Of a stretch of 64,000 nucleotides of DNA, positions 11,060 to 25,900 are shown piece after piece (positions within the stretch are counted from its first letter, which is position 1; every line of letters starts with the position of its first letter). A program made the translations under genes and the position numbers. This DNA is from Ailanthus altissimus (Eukaryota; Streptophyta; Magnoliopsida; Sapindales; Simaroubaceae): assembly GCA_946807835.1 (NCBI GenBank), contig OX327697.1, positions 18,982,001 to 19,046,000 of the forward strand. Direction: 5' to 3'. Below the pieces are notes generated by a model, which was given only the letters and a program-made list of their open reading frames with translations, searched no databases and had not been told where the DNA came from.

Positions 11060-14000
11060 CTGTATCCTTTGATCTATCTGACAAAGAACTCTTCTGTATT
11101 GAAGAGCAAGATTTGTTTGATCGAGTGTACTCATTGGTTCGAAATTTCTCCTGTCTCAGCCCATCTTGCAAACTCAATCTTGTAGAGAGCCTTCGGTCCA
11201 ATCTTAGTGTTCTTCTCCCTAATGTAGATTTACTTTCACGGGTCTCTCAAGGTCATGATGATGAAACTCCAGTCCTTGATCGGCTCACATCACATTGTAA
11301 TGCTTTTAAAATATACACATTCTTCCTCATCAATATTGTTTTGGCTGAGGAGTTCAACATTAGTTCCAATGCCAATCCAAAGGTATTGGTGGTTTCAATT
11401 TTATTTTCAAGGGTTGACTCTCTCTCACTCTCCATATTGAATGTATAAATGTTTTTGTGCTAGATGTGATACTGCTTAATTAGTGAAGCTTTTGGGTCAA
11501 TGATTTAGGTAACAGAAAGTACAAGGAAGAAACAGCCTATAAAATCATGGAATTGGGAACCACAGAGGGGTCGGATACTCAATTTAATTGCCAATTCACT
11601 AGAGATCAACCTTTCATTACTCTTTGGGTCATTGGATCCAGATGAGAACTATCTGTCTTTTGTTGTAAGGTAAGTTGGATAATTACTGGTATACATTTAG
11701 ATTTATTTTTCCTCTCTTGGGGTTAATTAATTATCTTAATCTTGTGATTTGGGTTTCTGCAGAAGTGCATTTCTCATGTTTGAGAATGCAATCCTTTTAA
11801 AAGATGCTGACACAAAAGATGCTCTATGTCATATAATTGGGGCTTGTTCTACAAAATTCCACTACACAGAACAATCTTGTACTTCAATCATGCACCTGAT
11901 TCACAAATATGATTTTGTTGCCATTCACATGGCCGACGCGGTTGCTGGGGCTGAGGAGAAGTATGCTGATGGCACCTTGGCAAGTTTGATTATCAGAGAA
12001 ATTGGAAGAACTAATCCCAGAGCCTACATGAAGGATACGGTAAGGGCTGAAAATATTGGACGTTTTTTGGTGGAACTTGCTGATCGACTGCCAAAATTGA
12101 TTTCAATCAACATTGGAGTTCTAGTACCCCACTTTGGTGGGGAATCTTATAAGATAAGGAATGCTCTTGTTGGGGTCCTTGGAAAGTTGGTGGCAAAGGC
12201 ATTCAAGGACATTGAAGGTGAAGTGAGTGCTAAATCTGTTCATCTAAGAACCAAGCAAGCCATGTTGGAAATTTTGCTTGAAAGGTGTCGAGATGTTTCA
12301 GCTTACACTAGGAGTCGAGTTCTTCAGGTTTGGGCTGAATTGTGTGAAGAGCATTCTGTTTCAATTGGTTTGTGGAATGAAGTTGCTGAAGTGGCTGCTG
12401 GGAGGTTGGAGGATAAGAGTGAAATTGTTAGAAAATCTGCCCTAAATTTGCTTATCATGATGTTGCAGCATAATCCATTTGGTCCTCAACTTCAAATAGC
12501 TTTGTTTGAAGCAACTTTAGAGCAGTACAAGAAGAAGCTGCATGAACTTAAGCCAGATATCCCTTCTGAAAGTGTCACAGATGGTTCACCATCTGATGGT
12601 GATACCTGCAACGGAGATGGTGAAGTTGATCAAGTAAATGCTGAAGGAGTGGTCAAAGAGCAGCAAGAGAGTCTATCTGATAGTTGTTTGCCTCAAATCG
12701 ATGAAGGGATTGCTGACAAGGATAGCTCTGTGCCGGATGTCGGGAACTTGGAGCAGACTAGGGCCTTAGTTGCTTCACTTGAAGCTGGATTGAGGTTTTC
12801 TAAGTGTGTATCTTCCACAATGCCAACTCTTGTTCAATTGATGGCTTCATCTTCTGCCAGTGATGTTGAAAACACTATTCTCTTGTTAATGCGGTGCAAA
12901 CAGTTCCAAATTGATGGAGCAGAAGCTTGCCTCCATAAGATGTTGCCATTGGTAAGCTAATGTTTTTGGAATGCCTTAGAAACCGCAAGTACATACTTAT
13001 TTTTATTTCTTTTTGGTATTAAGATGATGCTTTCTTTCCTTTCACGTTATCAAAGCTATGGATTTAACTTTGCATAAAATGGAAACATTAATAAATTTGC
13101 TTGCTTTTTAGGTATTTTCTCAAGACAAATCCATGTATGAAGCTGTGGAGAATGCCTTCATTACAATCTATATCAGGAAAAATCCAGTAGAAACTTCTAA
13201 AAATCTTTTGAGTCTTGCCATAGATTTGAACATAGGAGATCAAGCAGCCCTCAAGTTCATTGTTGGTGCCTTGGTATGCAAAGGTGATATAGCTATGAGC
13301 ATGGTATGTTCCTTAATGTCTCTGGATTATCTCACAAGTGTGGAGAGAATTGAAGTCATATCTTGATTTCATATGCAAATTCACATGCACACACAAACAG
13401 ATAACATGCAACTTTCGCACGACTCAAAACTCAACCCTACTGTAGAATAATGATTGTCTGTTTAAAACAAATAAAACATATATCCATATATTATAATTCT
13501 TGAGAACATGATGACGAGAAGTGCAATGACCGAGTTCAGTGTGGTATTTGCTTTCTGATGAAGGAACCCATGTGACTAGTAATGCCTTATTAATCAATTT
13601 TAGGAATCTATTATTGCAGTTACACCAAAGAATTTAACTATATATAATTTCTTTTTCAATCAGTGCTGCTGATCACTTGTAATGTTGGCATAGAGATTTT
13701 GATTTGTTGAATTGAAGTTTTTGATGGGGTATAAATGTCGGAACCTTGTAGAAGTGAATAATAAATGTTTTGATAGTAGCGTGCAGAGGGTGTACATGGC
13801 TGACTTTAGACCATAAGATTCCTTATATTTGCCACCACAAGATCACTGATTGTGGACAATGGGATCTTTCTTCTATTGTTGCTGTTATTAATTGAAGTAA
13901 ATAAAATTCTTTTCTTTTTTATTTTGGTTTCTATTTTAATAGCCAACTTCCTTATATAGTATTTGCTTTTACAGATAACAGCATTGTGGGATTTCTTTTG

Positions 14001-17000
14001 CTTTAATGTTAGTGGAACTACAGCAGAGAAAAGTCGTGCTGCGTTATCTGTCCTTTGCATGGCAGCAAGATCATCATCTGGAGTTCTTGGTTCTCATTTA
14101 CAGGACATTATTGATATTGGGTTTGGTCGTTGGGCAAAAGTAGAACCTTTGCTTGCTAGGATGGCATGCATTGCTATTCAGAGATTGTCTGCGGAAGACA
14201 AGAAAAAATTGTTGCTTAATAATGGCAGCAGGGTATTTGCAATACTAGAAAGCTTAATTACTGGATTTTGGCTTCCAGATAATATATGGAATGCCGTTGC
14301 TGATAAAGCAATCAGAGCCATTTATACCATTCATCCAACTCTGGAAACCTTAGCAGCTGAACTTGTGAAAAGTTCTCTTAGTTCTGTTTTTGACTCTGCC
14401 GGAGAGCAGCAACAGAATGACACTAATTGTGGTGGGTCCAGCATACCTACCACAGTTCAAGTAGCGAAACTGGGTAGATATTTATTTATTTTAAGTCATG
14501 TTGCCATGAATCAATTGGTATATATTGAATCCTGTGTGCGGGAGATCCAGAAACAGAAAATCAAAAAGGACAAGATGGTTGCTGATGACCCAAACGCACA
14601 TAGTAATGGCAACACAAATGGTGATTTACCTAAGGTAAGAAATTTTGAAGGGGTAGGGTACTGCTGTTTATATATTGGTTACAAGAAATTTTGTTTTTAG
14701 TAAGAGTGTTTTTCCCTTTGATATTGTCTTATAGGACAATGGTATCAATGCTGAGCTTGGCCTTGTTGCTTCTGAAGATGCAATACTTGATATGCTCTCT
14801 GAAAAAGCAGAAAAAGAAATTGTTTCTGGAAGTTCTAGTGAGAAGAATTTGATTGGACAGTGGGCACCATTTCTATCACAGCTTTGTAGAAACTTTTCTT
14901 TGATGCATAAGGTGAGTTTCTTTGATGCACAAGGTGAGCCACTGATTTAGGTCATTGTTTGACTTCCTTCTCCCCTTTATAGATTTCACAATCTCTATGA
15001 TGCTTAGGCGTATCTGGACATTAGATGGTCATTGAGTACTACATTTTGTTTCCATAACAATTTATGATGATTGAGTTCTTCTCTTAAGAGCCGATTTGAA
15101 AGAGAGAGTATTCAAGTATTTGTCTAAGATCATGAGATGATATTGGTGGAAAATTTCTTAGGAGTGACATCAAATGTAGATATTAGTTCATGCCCGGAAT
15201 TTCTACTAATCAAGATACTGGGAAAGGTCACTGGTTTTACTTGTCGGCCAATGAGCAAAGGGGAGATATGATTAAATGATTAATTAAATTAAAACAATTC
15301 AAAAAATACTTGATAGAATAAATTTCTTACATCTAGAAAAACAAACTTTTGTAAGTTATAGAATGTGCCAAACACTGATTTGAAGTCAATTAATTTCTAT
15401 CAAGGTGTTAGATAGAATATGTTGTTACTTACTATTATCTTGGAAACCTTTCTGAGGTTACTTGTCTGACTGGTTACTTTGAGAGTTGGCCAAGTCAGTT
15501 AAAATTGATCGGATTTTGACTCCAATTGTCTAATCATAGAGTTGGCCATGTTTGGTGGCATAGTCACTGGTCCAAATTGGGCAGGGCCATTTAAGTCTAA
15601 TAACACTGATATACCTTCAACTGTGTCCTTCTTATATAAAACTTGATAGTATTATGATAAAAAGAATAATAATAAAAAGAGGTAAATTATTTGCATGGTT
15701 ATGCAAACAAATGGGATGATTCCTTTTCCTATTTTTTGTTGTAGTTTCTGTATATGCCTGGTATTGGATTTTTATCTAAGAATTCTGTATCTTTTCAGTA
15801 TCCAGAACTACAGGCATCTGCAATGCTTGCTTTGTGTTGATTTATGATTATCGATGCTGATTATTGGTTAGATTTGTAACTTTTTTCTTTCTTATTTTTT
15901 CCCCCTAATATTTTCAATCAACACTAAATTACATCTGAATTGATGAATATCACTAGTAATGCAAATCTTCAGCTACTCTTCACTATTGTGGAGAGTTCAC
16001 CATCAGAAATTGTTCGGTCCAATTGCACCATTGCTCTCGGACATTTGGCAGTCCGATTTCCTAATTTGATAGAACCATGGACTGAGAACATGTATGCACG
16101 GTTAAAGAATCCTTCAGTGTCTGTTAGGAAGAATGCTGTTTTGGTGCTTTCACATCTCATATTAAATGATATGATGAAGGTTTGAGAGCCTGGCTAACTG
16201 TTTTATGCTCCTTCTCTTTTGTTTCAATAATGTGGGCTTATTTTGGGCACTGCTCGTTCAGGTTAAAGGTTATACGAGTAGAAGACGATGATGAGAGGAT
16301 TTCAAACCTGGCCAAACTTTTTTTTCATGAGTTGTCTAAGAAAGGTAAAATGGTGATACCCAACTAATAGCCTTGTGAAATGACTAACTTTTTTTTTTAT
16401 ATAACTTTTTTCCTTTTTAAAGTCAAAATACTTACATTTTCTACTTTCATTGATGTTCAGGAAACAATCCAGTATACAATTTGCTTTCAGATATTCTTGG
16501 CAAATTATCTAACCAGAATCTAAAAAGAGAATATTTCTGCAACATCATGCAACTTTTGATTGGTTCCATCAAGAAGGTATAGATTGTTAACTAAATTGAA
16601 TTGATTGCTCTTAATGATGATCTCTGCACTATATTTTTGAATTTCTTCCAGGACAAACAAATGGAAGCCCTTGTTGAGAAGCTATGTAATAGGTTTAGTG
16701 GGGTCACAGGTGAGTGTTCTACTCTCTTAGTTTATCCTCTCAATTCTTCACTTGCTTAGGTGTCGTCTCTTTAACTCGCAAGTTATGTTTATGACTCCTT
16801 TTCCCAATTAAATTATGAAAACATGATTCATTGGTTGTGTCAGAAGTTACTGTAATCTTGCGCAAATCTGAACAAATTGCAATTTAAAGGATGAAAAGAA
16901 AGTTTACTGGGATATTTTGGCTATGAAGGTTTAATTGATATTTACGGTTGTATCCATTTAGTAATTTGTGAAATTTGAGTTTTAGCTCTGCCTTTTCTGA

Positions 17001-19446
17001 ATATGTTCACTTGGGTAAGAACTGGTTCTAAAGTTCATTCTCATGCACCAGTGATGTTTGTTATTACCAATAGCTTATGTTCCCCATTGTTTTTTGTCAA
17101 CAAGCAACATTTGTCTCAGTTGAAAGCTGTAGCTTCTATAACAACTTGAAACTATTAACATTCTCTTATTGACTTAAGTTGCATCATTTTTAGACTAATT
17201 TCAATGAAAATTAGCTTGTGTACATGCTTTCAGAACCAGTAGCTCTGTCATTTTGCACTACTTGTTTCTGTTGAAATAGTTTGTTACCCTAGCAGCACAC
17301 ATAGCAGGTGGGAAGAAGATGCTCATTTTATTTCCATCAAACATTTCCATTTTTTTAATGTTTGGAAAGCTACAATTCTTGTTTGGGTTTTGGTTATCAT
17401 TTATTGGCTCCTAACAAATAGTATAAGAAGAAAAGAGGTCAATTGCAGCTATATATCATATCTAAAGAGCTATTAAGATTGGTCCTTTGTTGCAGATATT
17501 AGACAATGGGAATATATTTCTTATTGTCTTTCTCAACTAACATTCACTGAAAAGGGTATGAAAATGCTCATGGAGTTGTTCAAGACTTATGAGCATGCCC
17601 TCTCTGAGGATTCTGTGATGGACAATTTTAGGAGCATAATTAACAAGGTACAGCATTTCTCATCCTTTTACCATCTCACTGTCAGCACTTACTGATATGC
17701 TTTCCATTTATATTGGTTTTAAACAGAGCAAGAAATTTGCAAAACCAGAACTCAAAGTGTGTATTGAGGAGTTTGAGGAGAAGCTTAACAAATTCCACAT
17801 TGAAAAGAAGGAGCAAGATGTGACTGCAAGAAATGCTGAAATTCATCAACAGAAGGTTGTTACCATGGGAAGCTTTGTGGCAGACAGGAATGCTAGAGAA
17901 GGAAGTGCAGAATCTGATATTTCTGAAGGTTGATGAATTAACTTAAACTATGGTTTGATTTACATATGCATTACTTGCCATTCTCTTATTGGTTTTCTTT
18001 GGTCAACCTCATATAAGCTTTGAGATGAATTGTTGGAAGGGTTAATCATTATCTCTATTATTGTTTTTATAGATTGATTTTTGAGGGTGTTATATCTAAG
18101 AATATGTTATAGAGAAGAATTGTAATATGATGTCCAGCATTGTAGTTTCCTTTATATTACAGACTAGGATGTAATGAAAACATCAAGCACATCTTATATA
18201 GATAGATAGATAGATAGATAAAGATACATTGGGCAAATACTTTAACAAGGTAACTAATTTTTGAATTGTCTAACTAATTATCTCTTTCCTAGCATCCAGG
18301 TAACAAGGTAAATAATTTCATTTTTTTTTTCTTGTATATTTCATTATGTCCATGTTGAAATGTTAATATTTTTCTGTAAGAATGTCAAATTGCATAGTCA
18401 AATCTTGATTATATGATGGGATTAACACATATCTCTAGTGTTAGTTTTATAACATTGTTAGGAAGCATCTCTGATATGGGATAAAATATATTGCTCTTAT
18501 TTAAGGTTTTGATTACAAATGAACATATTATTGTCTGTTTACTATTTTCTTTTTTCATATAATTTTTCTTCATTATATATGATGCTGTTTGGCATAGCAT
18601 GAACAGAATGGTTTGATCTCTGATTAGATTTGTTTGTGGTGAAATGACTTGCCACTTCATTGCAGCTGCAAATGAAGGCAAGAACCAATTTATATTTTTT
18701 ATTCCAGAAAACTGTGAATATCATTTGACATAAAACTGAGGCCTTCATGTTAAATCATCAAACAGGGCCAAACAATTACAAACTGTGACAAAGCAAAAGT
18801 TTATGGCAGTCTTGGAATCTTTAGACCGCATTATCACTGCAGTTTTGCTGGTTGTATTTCTCTTGTTTGGAATAGGCCTAGTCATTTCAGAAGTGTAATT
18901 GAATTGTTGAAAACGAAAGATTTCTGAATTTTTTGGCACTGATTGTAATCCTTAATCGATTAAATCACCCTGGCTGGTGGAAGTTCTCCTTTGGAAATGT
19001 TGTTCAGGCTCTGTTTCTGAGATGATTTGCATGAAATAATTTGTTTATTTGTTTTACCCCTGTAATTTATCACAATAAAATGGAAGAATCTAACATTCTG
19101 CATCGTGTCCGCATCTAGATGGTGAAGCCTTCTGAGGAAGGCATGACTGAGTCTATAAACAACACTTCAGCATCTAAATTTGATGGCTCAGAAGAACATT
19201 CTGCTTCTTCCAGTGAGGTGATAGAGACAGAAACAGGTGATATTGAAGTTCAATCGCCAAGAGTTATCATGAAAGGTGATTTTAGCTCTTAACTTTGTTA
19301 CTTTATTAACTGTAAAAATTTTCCATTACAATAAAGTTTAACCATTTACAGGGACCAAACCAAGAGCTAAGAAAAGCAACTTGAAAGATGTAAATGGAGT
19401 TATCTCTGCATCCAATAGAAGAGATATGAGGTCTACGCAAAGGTAG
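11060..19446 (+). pseudogene. CAP-D2: condensin complex subunit 1 (CAP-D2), broken copy
   Basis: CAP-D2 is the HEAT-repeat regulatory subunit of condensin I, which compacts mitotic chromosomes. The exons I can place with GT/AG borders and consistent phases are 11060-11382, 11509-11669, 11763-12951, 13112-13303, 13975-14634, 14735-14911, 15799-15866, 15957-16179, 16262-16344, 16461-16576, 16652-16709, 17496-17647, 17727-17928, 19119-19275 and 19352-19446 (TAG at 19444). Recognisable landmarks are the N-terminal SFDLSDKELFC block, the long central HEAT region (YTRSRVLQVWAELCEEHSVS) and the Cnd1 core (AVRFPNLIEPWTENMYARL). Breaks: no first exon (about 45 residues) is found; there is an in-frame TGA at 15838-15840 where the family has arginine (CGA to TGA); and the 16262-16344 exon is 17 nt short, which shifts the frame. 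83+17 nt restores exactly the phase its neighbours need. About 1285 codons remain, close to family length. The identity is very secure; pseudogene status is likely, barring assembly error. Confidence 0.9.
18199..18221. repeat. (TAGA)n microsatellite
   Basis: About five and a half copies of the tetranucleotide TAGA lie in the intron before the penultimate CAP-D2 exon. Confidence 0.9.
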
Positions 19447-22400
19447 TACTTGTTGCTTTTCATTATTTGGGTGAACATGCTAGTGTAAGGATTGCAATTA
19501 AATCAGTTAATCAAGGCAACTGTATATAAAGTTGCTATTTCAATAGTCATAGCATTACCATCCCATTTACCCCCTATTTTTGAGTAGTGCACATCTAAAA
19601 TAGTTTTATATATCAATCCACCTTGATTTGTATGGTAACATTTATGATTTCAGAAGGGACTTCTTTTAATGAATAAGTGCTGTTTAGATTCGGAGTGAGT
19701 GGAGGATGCTAATGGGCAAGTGACCATATGCTTTAATTTTTGACAGATTTGATGTAGAAATTAGCTAATTAGGGACTTAGCTCGTGTTTTTGAAGTTACT
19801 AGTTGGTTTTGGCTTTGTGATTTTTTTTCTTTAGAACACCAATTTAATCGTGACACCAAAAGCAGTTAACTTTATTCAGTATGTTAATGCCCAGTTTTTT
19901 TCAGTCTCATAATATTCTTCAAAGCTTGGAAAATGCCTAAAGCAATTGTATGTTGACACTGGATAAGTTCCAGGTAGATGGATGTCCACCAAATCAGCCA
20001 AAAAATTTACCGAATGCTAAAGTTGGTTTCCACTTTCTGTGTTACAAATGTTAAGCTATAAATCAAATAAGTTCCATGTTATTTATAAGAAAATTAGACC
20101 ACTTCCATTAGACCTAATTAACTTTGGATCTGTTTTTCTTTATTTTTAAACAGCAAACTCCATGTATACAAATTAAAGTTTGTATATAAGTTTGAATGTT
20201 TTACTTTTTCTTCAACTAAAACCGAAAATGTTTTTCCTTGGTTTTGTGCATTCTCTCATTTGATTATGTTTGTTTTTGCATGAAGTTTGCGTAATCAATA
20301 TGGATATATTTTCTGGTGTTTCCCCATTCTTGCACAATGATTTCTTCACGCTGCTTGCTTCTATCTTATAAGAATATATACTTATTTTCTTTTCCAGAGA
20401 AATGTCTTATAAAGTTGTAATTAAGTGCTATAGGTTAGAGCATATAGTGATAGATTTGATTCTTTCCATGACCAACTGTATTGGTACTTTGGTAGAAATG
20501 ACTAGTAAAGGAACTCTTTTTAAGAAAAACCCTCTTAATCATCACAGCAGTTTAAAGTTATGGATAATTAAAAAATGTACAACAGGTTGCCAACTGAGTC
20601 AGCTTGAATATTTGTAGCCAACTTCATGTACGCATACCTAGTATAATCTATTGGAATTTTCATTTGTCTACGATTTTATTTTTGTAAATGATCTGTCATA
20701 TACTTATTTAGCCCTAACATAAATAATGTGTTTGCATGTGACATAACTTCTCTCATCGGCATTAGGAGTGTCTCCTAACAGATTGTATGATCATGCAGGT
20801 ACTAGAAGCAGTAAATTAGTAAGTTCAATGCTTTTTTTCTTTTGCCTTTGTGGATTGAGGAAAAACAAGTTCTTCCCTTATGAATATGTAACGTTTGATG
20901 TGATATATATCAGTTATTTCATTACAAATGTGTAAAGTTTGATGTGATATATATTGTACCATTGTTGTAATATTCTGCAATCATGAAGAACCTATTTAAA
21001 AGGAAGGAAAAGATAGAAAAAGCTTCTTATCTATTAAGTTATTTGTTCACTTATACATGGTGAAGATAAACTCAGTCATGAAATGATTACTCCTCGTTTA
21101 CTTGTGATCTTGTGCCAGACCTTTCTATGCTTTTTCTATACAGGAAAAGTATCAATTAGGAGTTGTATTGTAATGTAATGGTAGACTGTAAATTCTAGTG
21201 AATTGGACAAGATACTTCTCCCATTTGTTTATCACGACTTTGCTGCCATGTTTCAAGAGCATTGGTTTTATTCAGCTTCTGTAGCTGAGCACAAAATCAT
21301 CTCTAACACTTCAAAGAAAGTCTCCTTTATTTGCATGAGACGTTATATCTTAAAAATTCCTCGAAGTTTCACAACTAATGAATGATAAAGAGGTATGTAG
21401 AAATGTAGAATGTAACAACAAATAGAAAGTGAACTGATTGCTAAGGCCTAAAATTTTGCAAGCGAACTGATGGTTAGATACAATGTTGGTACTGATGGTT
21501 GATGCCAAATTTGTAAGTTAAATGTTTGCTAATAACTGCTAATGATGCTAATTGCTATAATAAAAAAAAAATAACACTATGCACAAACTCTGTAAATAAT
21601 CTCATATAACTTGATGTGGCGTATAAGTATTGGTTCATATAATTTATTTTATTAATTTTTATATTTTATCAGATTAATATTTGTATGTCACATCAAATTT
21701 TTAAAAAAATCTGTATGTCTAATTTTTTTTTTTCTGAAAGAATTTGCATGTCTAATATTACTCGTAATCAAATATATTTTCAAATTAACTTGGTTTCAGT
21801 TTTATCGTGTTTCTTTTTTCTTGCACAATTTGGCTGGGATGTTTAAGGGTTCCAGAATAACGAGTTGTTGGCGATGGTGTAAACAAAATATTTATTTTTT
21901 TTCTGTTTATATATATTTATATATATTTTAAATCTTTATACGAAACCTATCAAGAACATTTATATGTCTGTTTGGACTTGGCAAATACTGTGTATGACCT
22001 CCAATCCCAGACACTTCATATGATAGAACAGTGGAATCCTGAACACATCCAACTTTAACAACTTGTGAGTAATACAAAAGGTCTCCAACTATTGACTCTT
22101 AATTAGATTGCATTCCTTGCTTATCTCAATGACAGCAAAAGAGATAAGTTTTATTTATGTTTTTTCAATAGTTATATTGTATTTGTTTCTGTGCAACCAC
22201 ACAATTCAAGTTTAAACAAGTCAGCAATTTAGAATCGCTCCAACGTTTGAAACCAACTTTTTATTTCTCAATTTTCATGGTTATGGTGATTTCTAGTTTC
22301 CCGACTTTAGTTTTTTTTTTTTTTTTTAAATTTTTAATAACCCCGACTTTAGTCCGCCAAAAAATGACACCGCATTATCAATCACCAATACAAACTCCCT

Positions 22401-22937
22401 CAATCTATTTCTTGCCTTCCAAGCATCAAATAGAACTCTTTATCATCTAAGAGCATGTTCTTCCATCATTGTATTTTTCAGTATATGAATTGGCAGAGGA
22501 ATTCTTTAAGTGGCTATAAGCTGCACTGAAGATTGACAATTCACAATTACTCATCATCCAGTACGCTTCACCATTTTTTTTTTTAAAAGAGTACGCTTCA
22601 TGATTTCAATCTTAAATAAACAACCACAATCAAAATCCAACAAAGATTGAGGCAAATTGTTCAATTTTTCTTCTTTTGTACCCCCCTTTTTTTTAATAAA
22701 AGATGCAACAAAAACATAACATACGACCATTGCATATTAAAGCTCAAAACTTATGCATTTCCCCTGTTCAGCAAATTCACACATTTCTTTCCTACATCCA
22801 GAGAATTTTACAGTAATCATAATATTAAATGTAGATATAGTATTAAAAAAAAAGAGATAGCAATTCATCTCCTAATTAACAGTTATCAACAACGTAAAAT
22901 AAATAATTAGCGTTGCAGTTTCCTTTTCACAAAATGT
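19447..22937. other. spacer between the convergent CAP-D2 copy and TFCB
   Basis: This is an AT-rich stretch holding the presumed 3' ends of both convergent genes. Short frames in it have no recognisable domain. Simple T- and A-runs occur near 21549, 21720, 22312, 22577 and 22690. I see no transposon ends or RNA gene. Confidence 0.6.
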
Positions 22938-25900
22938 TTATATTTCATCCTCCTCAAAGGGATCTCGTTCAGGATAATCACCAACCTACAAAAATATGAT
23001 AGTAATGACATTTTTAAGTATTCCAATAATCAAGTAATAAAATTTTTGAAAGGGCTACGAACCCCTAATGCTTTTACAGTAGGCCACTGCTCAGTTTTGA
23101 CTTTCAAGGGCATCAAAAAGCAAGTAACTTAACAGAAGAGGCTTTAGAGGGCTAGAAATCTCAGCAGTTGGAGCAGATCCCATGACATGGGAAAAAATCT
23201 AATTGAAACTAGTTTTTTTATTAAAAATATTCAAGATAATTCTGGCACAAAGAAGAATGTATAGGACATCTTCCTAACTGCACTTTAACTGCACAAAGAT
23301 AATTAACCCTGTTGTCATATGCTCAAATTAACCTTAAACCCGGACAAGGTTAGGCCACTTGGAGACCAGGTGTAAGAGAAAGCATGAGTCCAGGCATGGT
23401 CAGAAAAAAAACTAAAAGCACTGACATTATATTTAACGAAATCTTGACTACGGGATTCATCTATGGACAAGGGTTAATGTCTATCCATCTTTCTTCTCTC
23501 TCTTTGTGCCAACCACCTGCCAAAAATTAGTTATTTTTTCTTTCATCAACAAATTAAGATTTGCAGTCATTCAGCTTTAACACTTCCATATGATCTGTTT
23601 TTTCCAAAACCATCTCTACCAATGCACACAAAGATGGAGTGATGGTAATCTCAGTAAGCTGAAAAGTATAGCAGCCAAGATTAAACCAACCTCAAGTAAA
23701 ACTTCAGCTTAACTCAAAACAGTTTCAAGACGGAAAGACTACCTTGGTTCAACACCAGATTACAATTGATAAGCTAGTGCTACTCAAGCTCCAACAAACT
23801 CAACGATATGAAATTTATCTAGCTACTTGTCTTCTTACTAGTTATTTTAGGCCTGTGCCTCCAGATAACTTTGAGTTCAGTAATTCATCGATTACAAAAG
23901 CAAGAAACACCTTGACACTCATTGTTATATGAGGCTTAAGAATTCAACTTCATTATATTTTACGTGCATCATGAAGATTTAAAAAAAAAAAGGATCTTGT
24001 GAATCAAGATCTTAGTTCCATAACAAAACACTATGCGGATGGATTTGTTAAATACACATCAATTAATCCTCGCACATCAAAATGCTATCAAAAGAAAGCC
24101 TGCTCTTTTAACTGTATTGAGGGGAAAGAAGCAAGAGTTTGCCTTTTTGCACTGGTACACGTGGTAACCCATGATGATTGTCTTAAAATTCAAACAATTA
24201 AAAAGTGAATCTGTAATCTAATAATTGTATGTCTCAAAAAGAACTCTAGCAGTCATAACACAATGGATGAAAAGCATATGAAAAAGAGGAAATGTAAACG
24301 CCATGGAAGGAACTACAGACAAGAAAACAACTTCTAATCATAATCTATTTCTTCACTGATCACTTATGGCATATCTTCTCAACCTTAGGTTCTAAGCTTT
24401 GACCAACAAAATCCTGATTGGTATATCACAATCCTATTGAATTGAACATGCATTTAAAGATCTACTTATAATCCATTCCACCTAAATCAGATGGCTGAAC
24501 ACTGAGTTGCTCAACATGTTGATAGGAAAATGAACATCATTGGCATGTAGGAGTTCCAGTATGAAAGCATCATGGAACATAGTTTGCATACAAACCTTTA
24601 CTTTGTCTGGCCTAACAATTGCACCATGAAGTGGCGGACATTCAAAGTAGCGGACTCCTTTCACCCTGAACAAGAAACATTATAATTCATGAAATTGCAC
24701 TCAGAAGCAAAGTTTCCCATATAACCAAAATGTTCAAACTAAAAAGTGTCATTCATTTTAGCCAAAAAATGTGATCAAAATGAATCTCCATGTACATCCA
24801 TATTAGCCAAACCCAATGCAAGATGGCATCAAACCAAAGCTGGGACTTAACCTGATTATGAAATTGATTGTTCTTAATTGTTAGACAAGATTTTTGCACT
24901 CACTATTTACCAGATCAACTACCATCCTACTTTCACCAGGCCCAAAACCAGGTCTATGAAATATAAACCAAGTAGTTGAGGTAATTACATTATGCAGAAG
25001 CAACAGCGTCCACAAACCCATCATCCTTTTGTTAAAGCAGAAGCAAGAGCTTCCACAAACCAGCAATTATTTTATTGATATCAGGAAGAGATTTTGACAC
25101 AGATCATCATGGAGACCTCGTTCTGATGTCTCATTAGCTTAAGGCTAGATGAGGTAGTTGCTATTTTCCTATTCATGTGTTACAAGATATGACAATCAAA
25201 CCTTACCATATTTGCATAATTACCTTTTGCATTTTACAACTAATGTGTTATATTTTATTTTCTTATTATCTTTTGTTTCCTTATTTATGTCAACCTAGAG
25301 CCTATATAAAGGCTTACTATGTAACAGTTGAAACATAATATAATTCAGCAACAATGTAGTCTTATAGTATTTCCGTTGCCTTTATATTTTCTAATATGGT
25401 ATTAGAATGTTATCTTTATCTTTTTTTAACATGGTATCAGAGCCAATTTCGATCCTTTAAGCCTTTTGTTCTTGTCTCAAAACTTTTCGATCTTTTCTAA
25501 GAGTTAGTTTTCGTTGTTTTCTTTATCTTTTCTAATATAGTGTCCCTCAACGCGTTTGTACTCGCAACGGTTTTGGTTTCTCTGTCAACAGGTTTGCACT
25601 TGCAATGGTTAATTTCTTGTTTCTCTGTCAACGCGTTTGCACTTACAGTAGTTGACCTTTGCAACGCGCTTGTCACTCTGACAACATTGTTACTCTCCGA
25701 TTATATTGCCTCTTTTCCACAATCTTTGTTTCTTGCCAATAATGGTTGCTCCTCTCCAATAATGGTTGTCATTCACCAACAACGGTCGAGAAACAATGTG
25801 CACCATCACAGCTAGGAATTTTTCTTTTCAAACTCAAGCTTATGCAATCTTGAGTTTGAGGGGGGATGTTAAAGAAATAAGACAATCAAACCTTACCACA

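Noticed and set aside
25540..25815. A 91-codon ORF in the TFCB intron
   Set aside because: It is in the interior of a TRIM-like element and has no recognisable domain and a low-complexity, repetitive composition.
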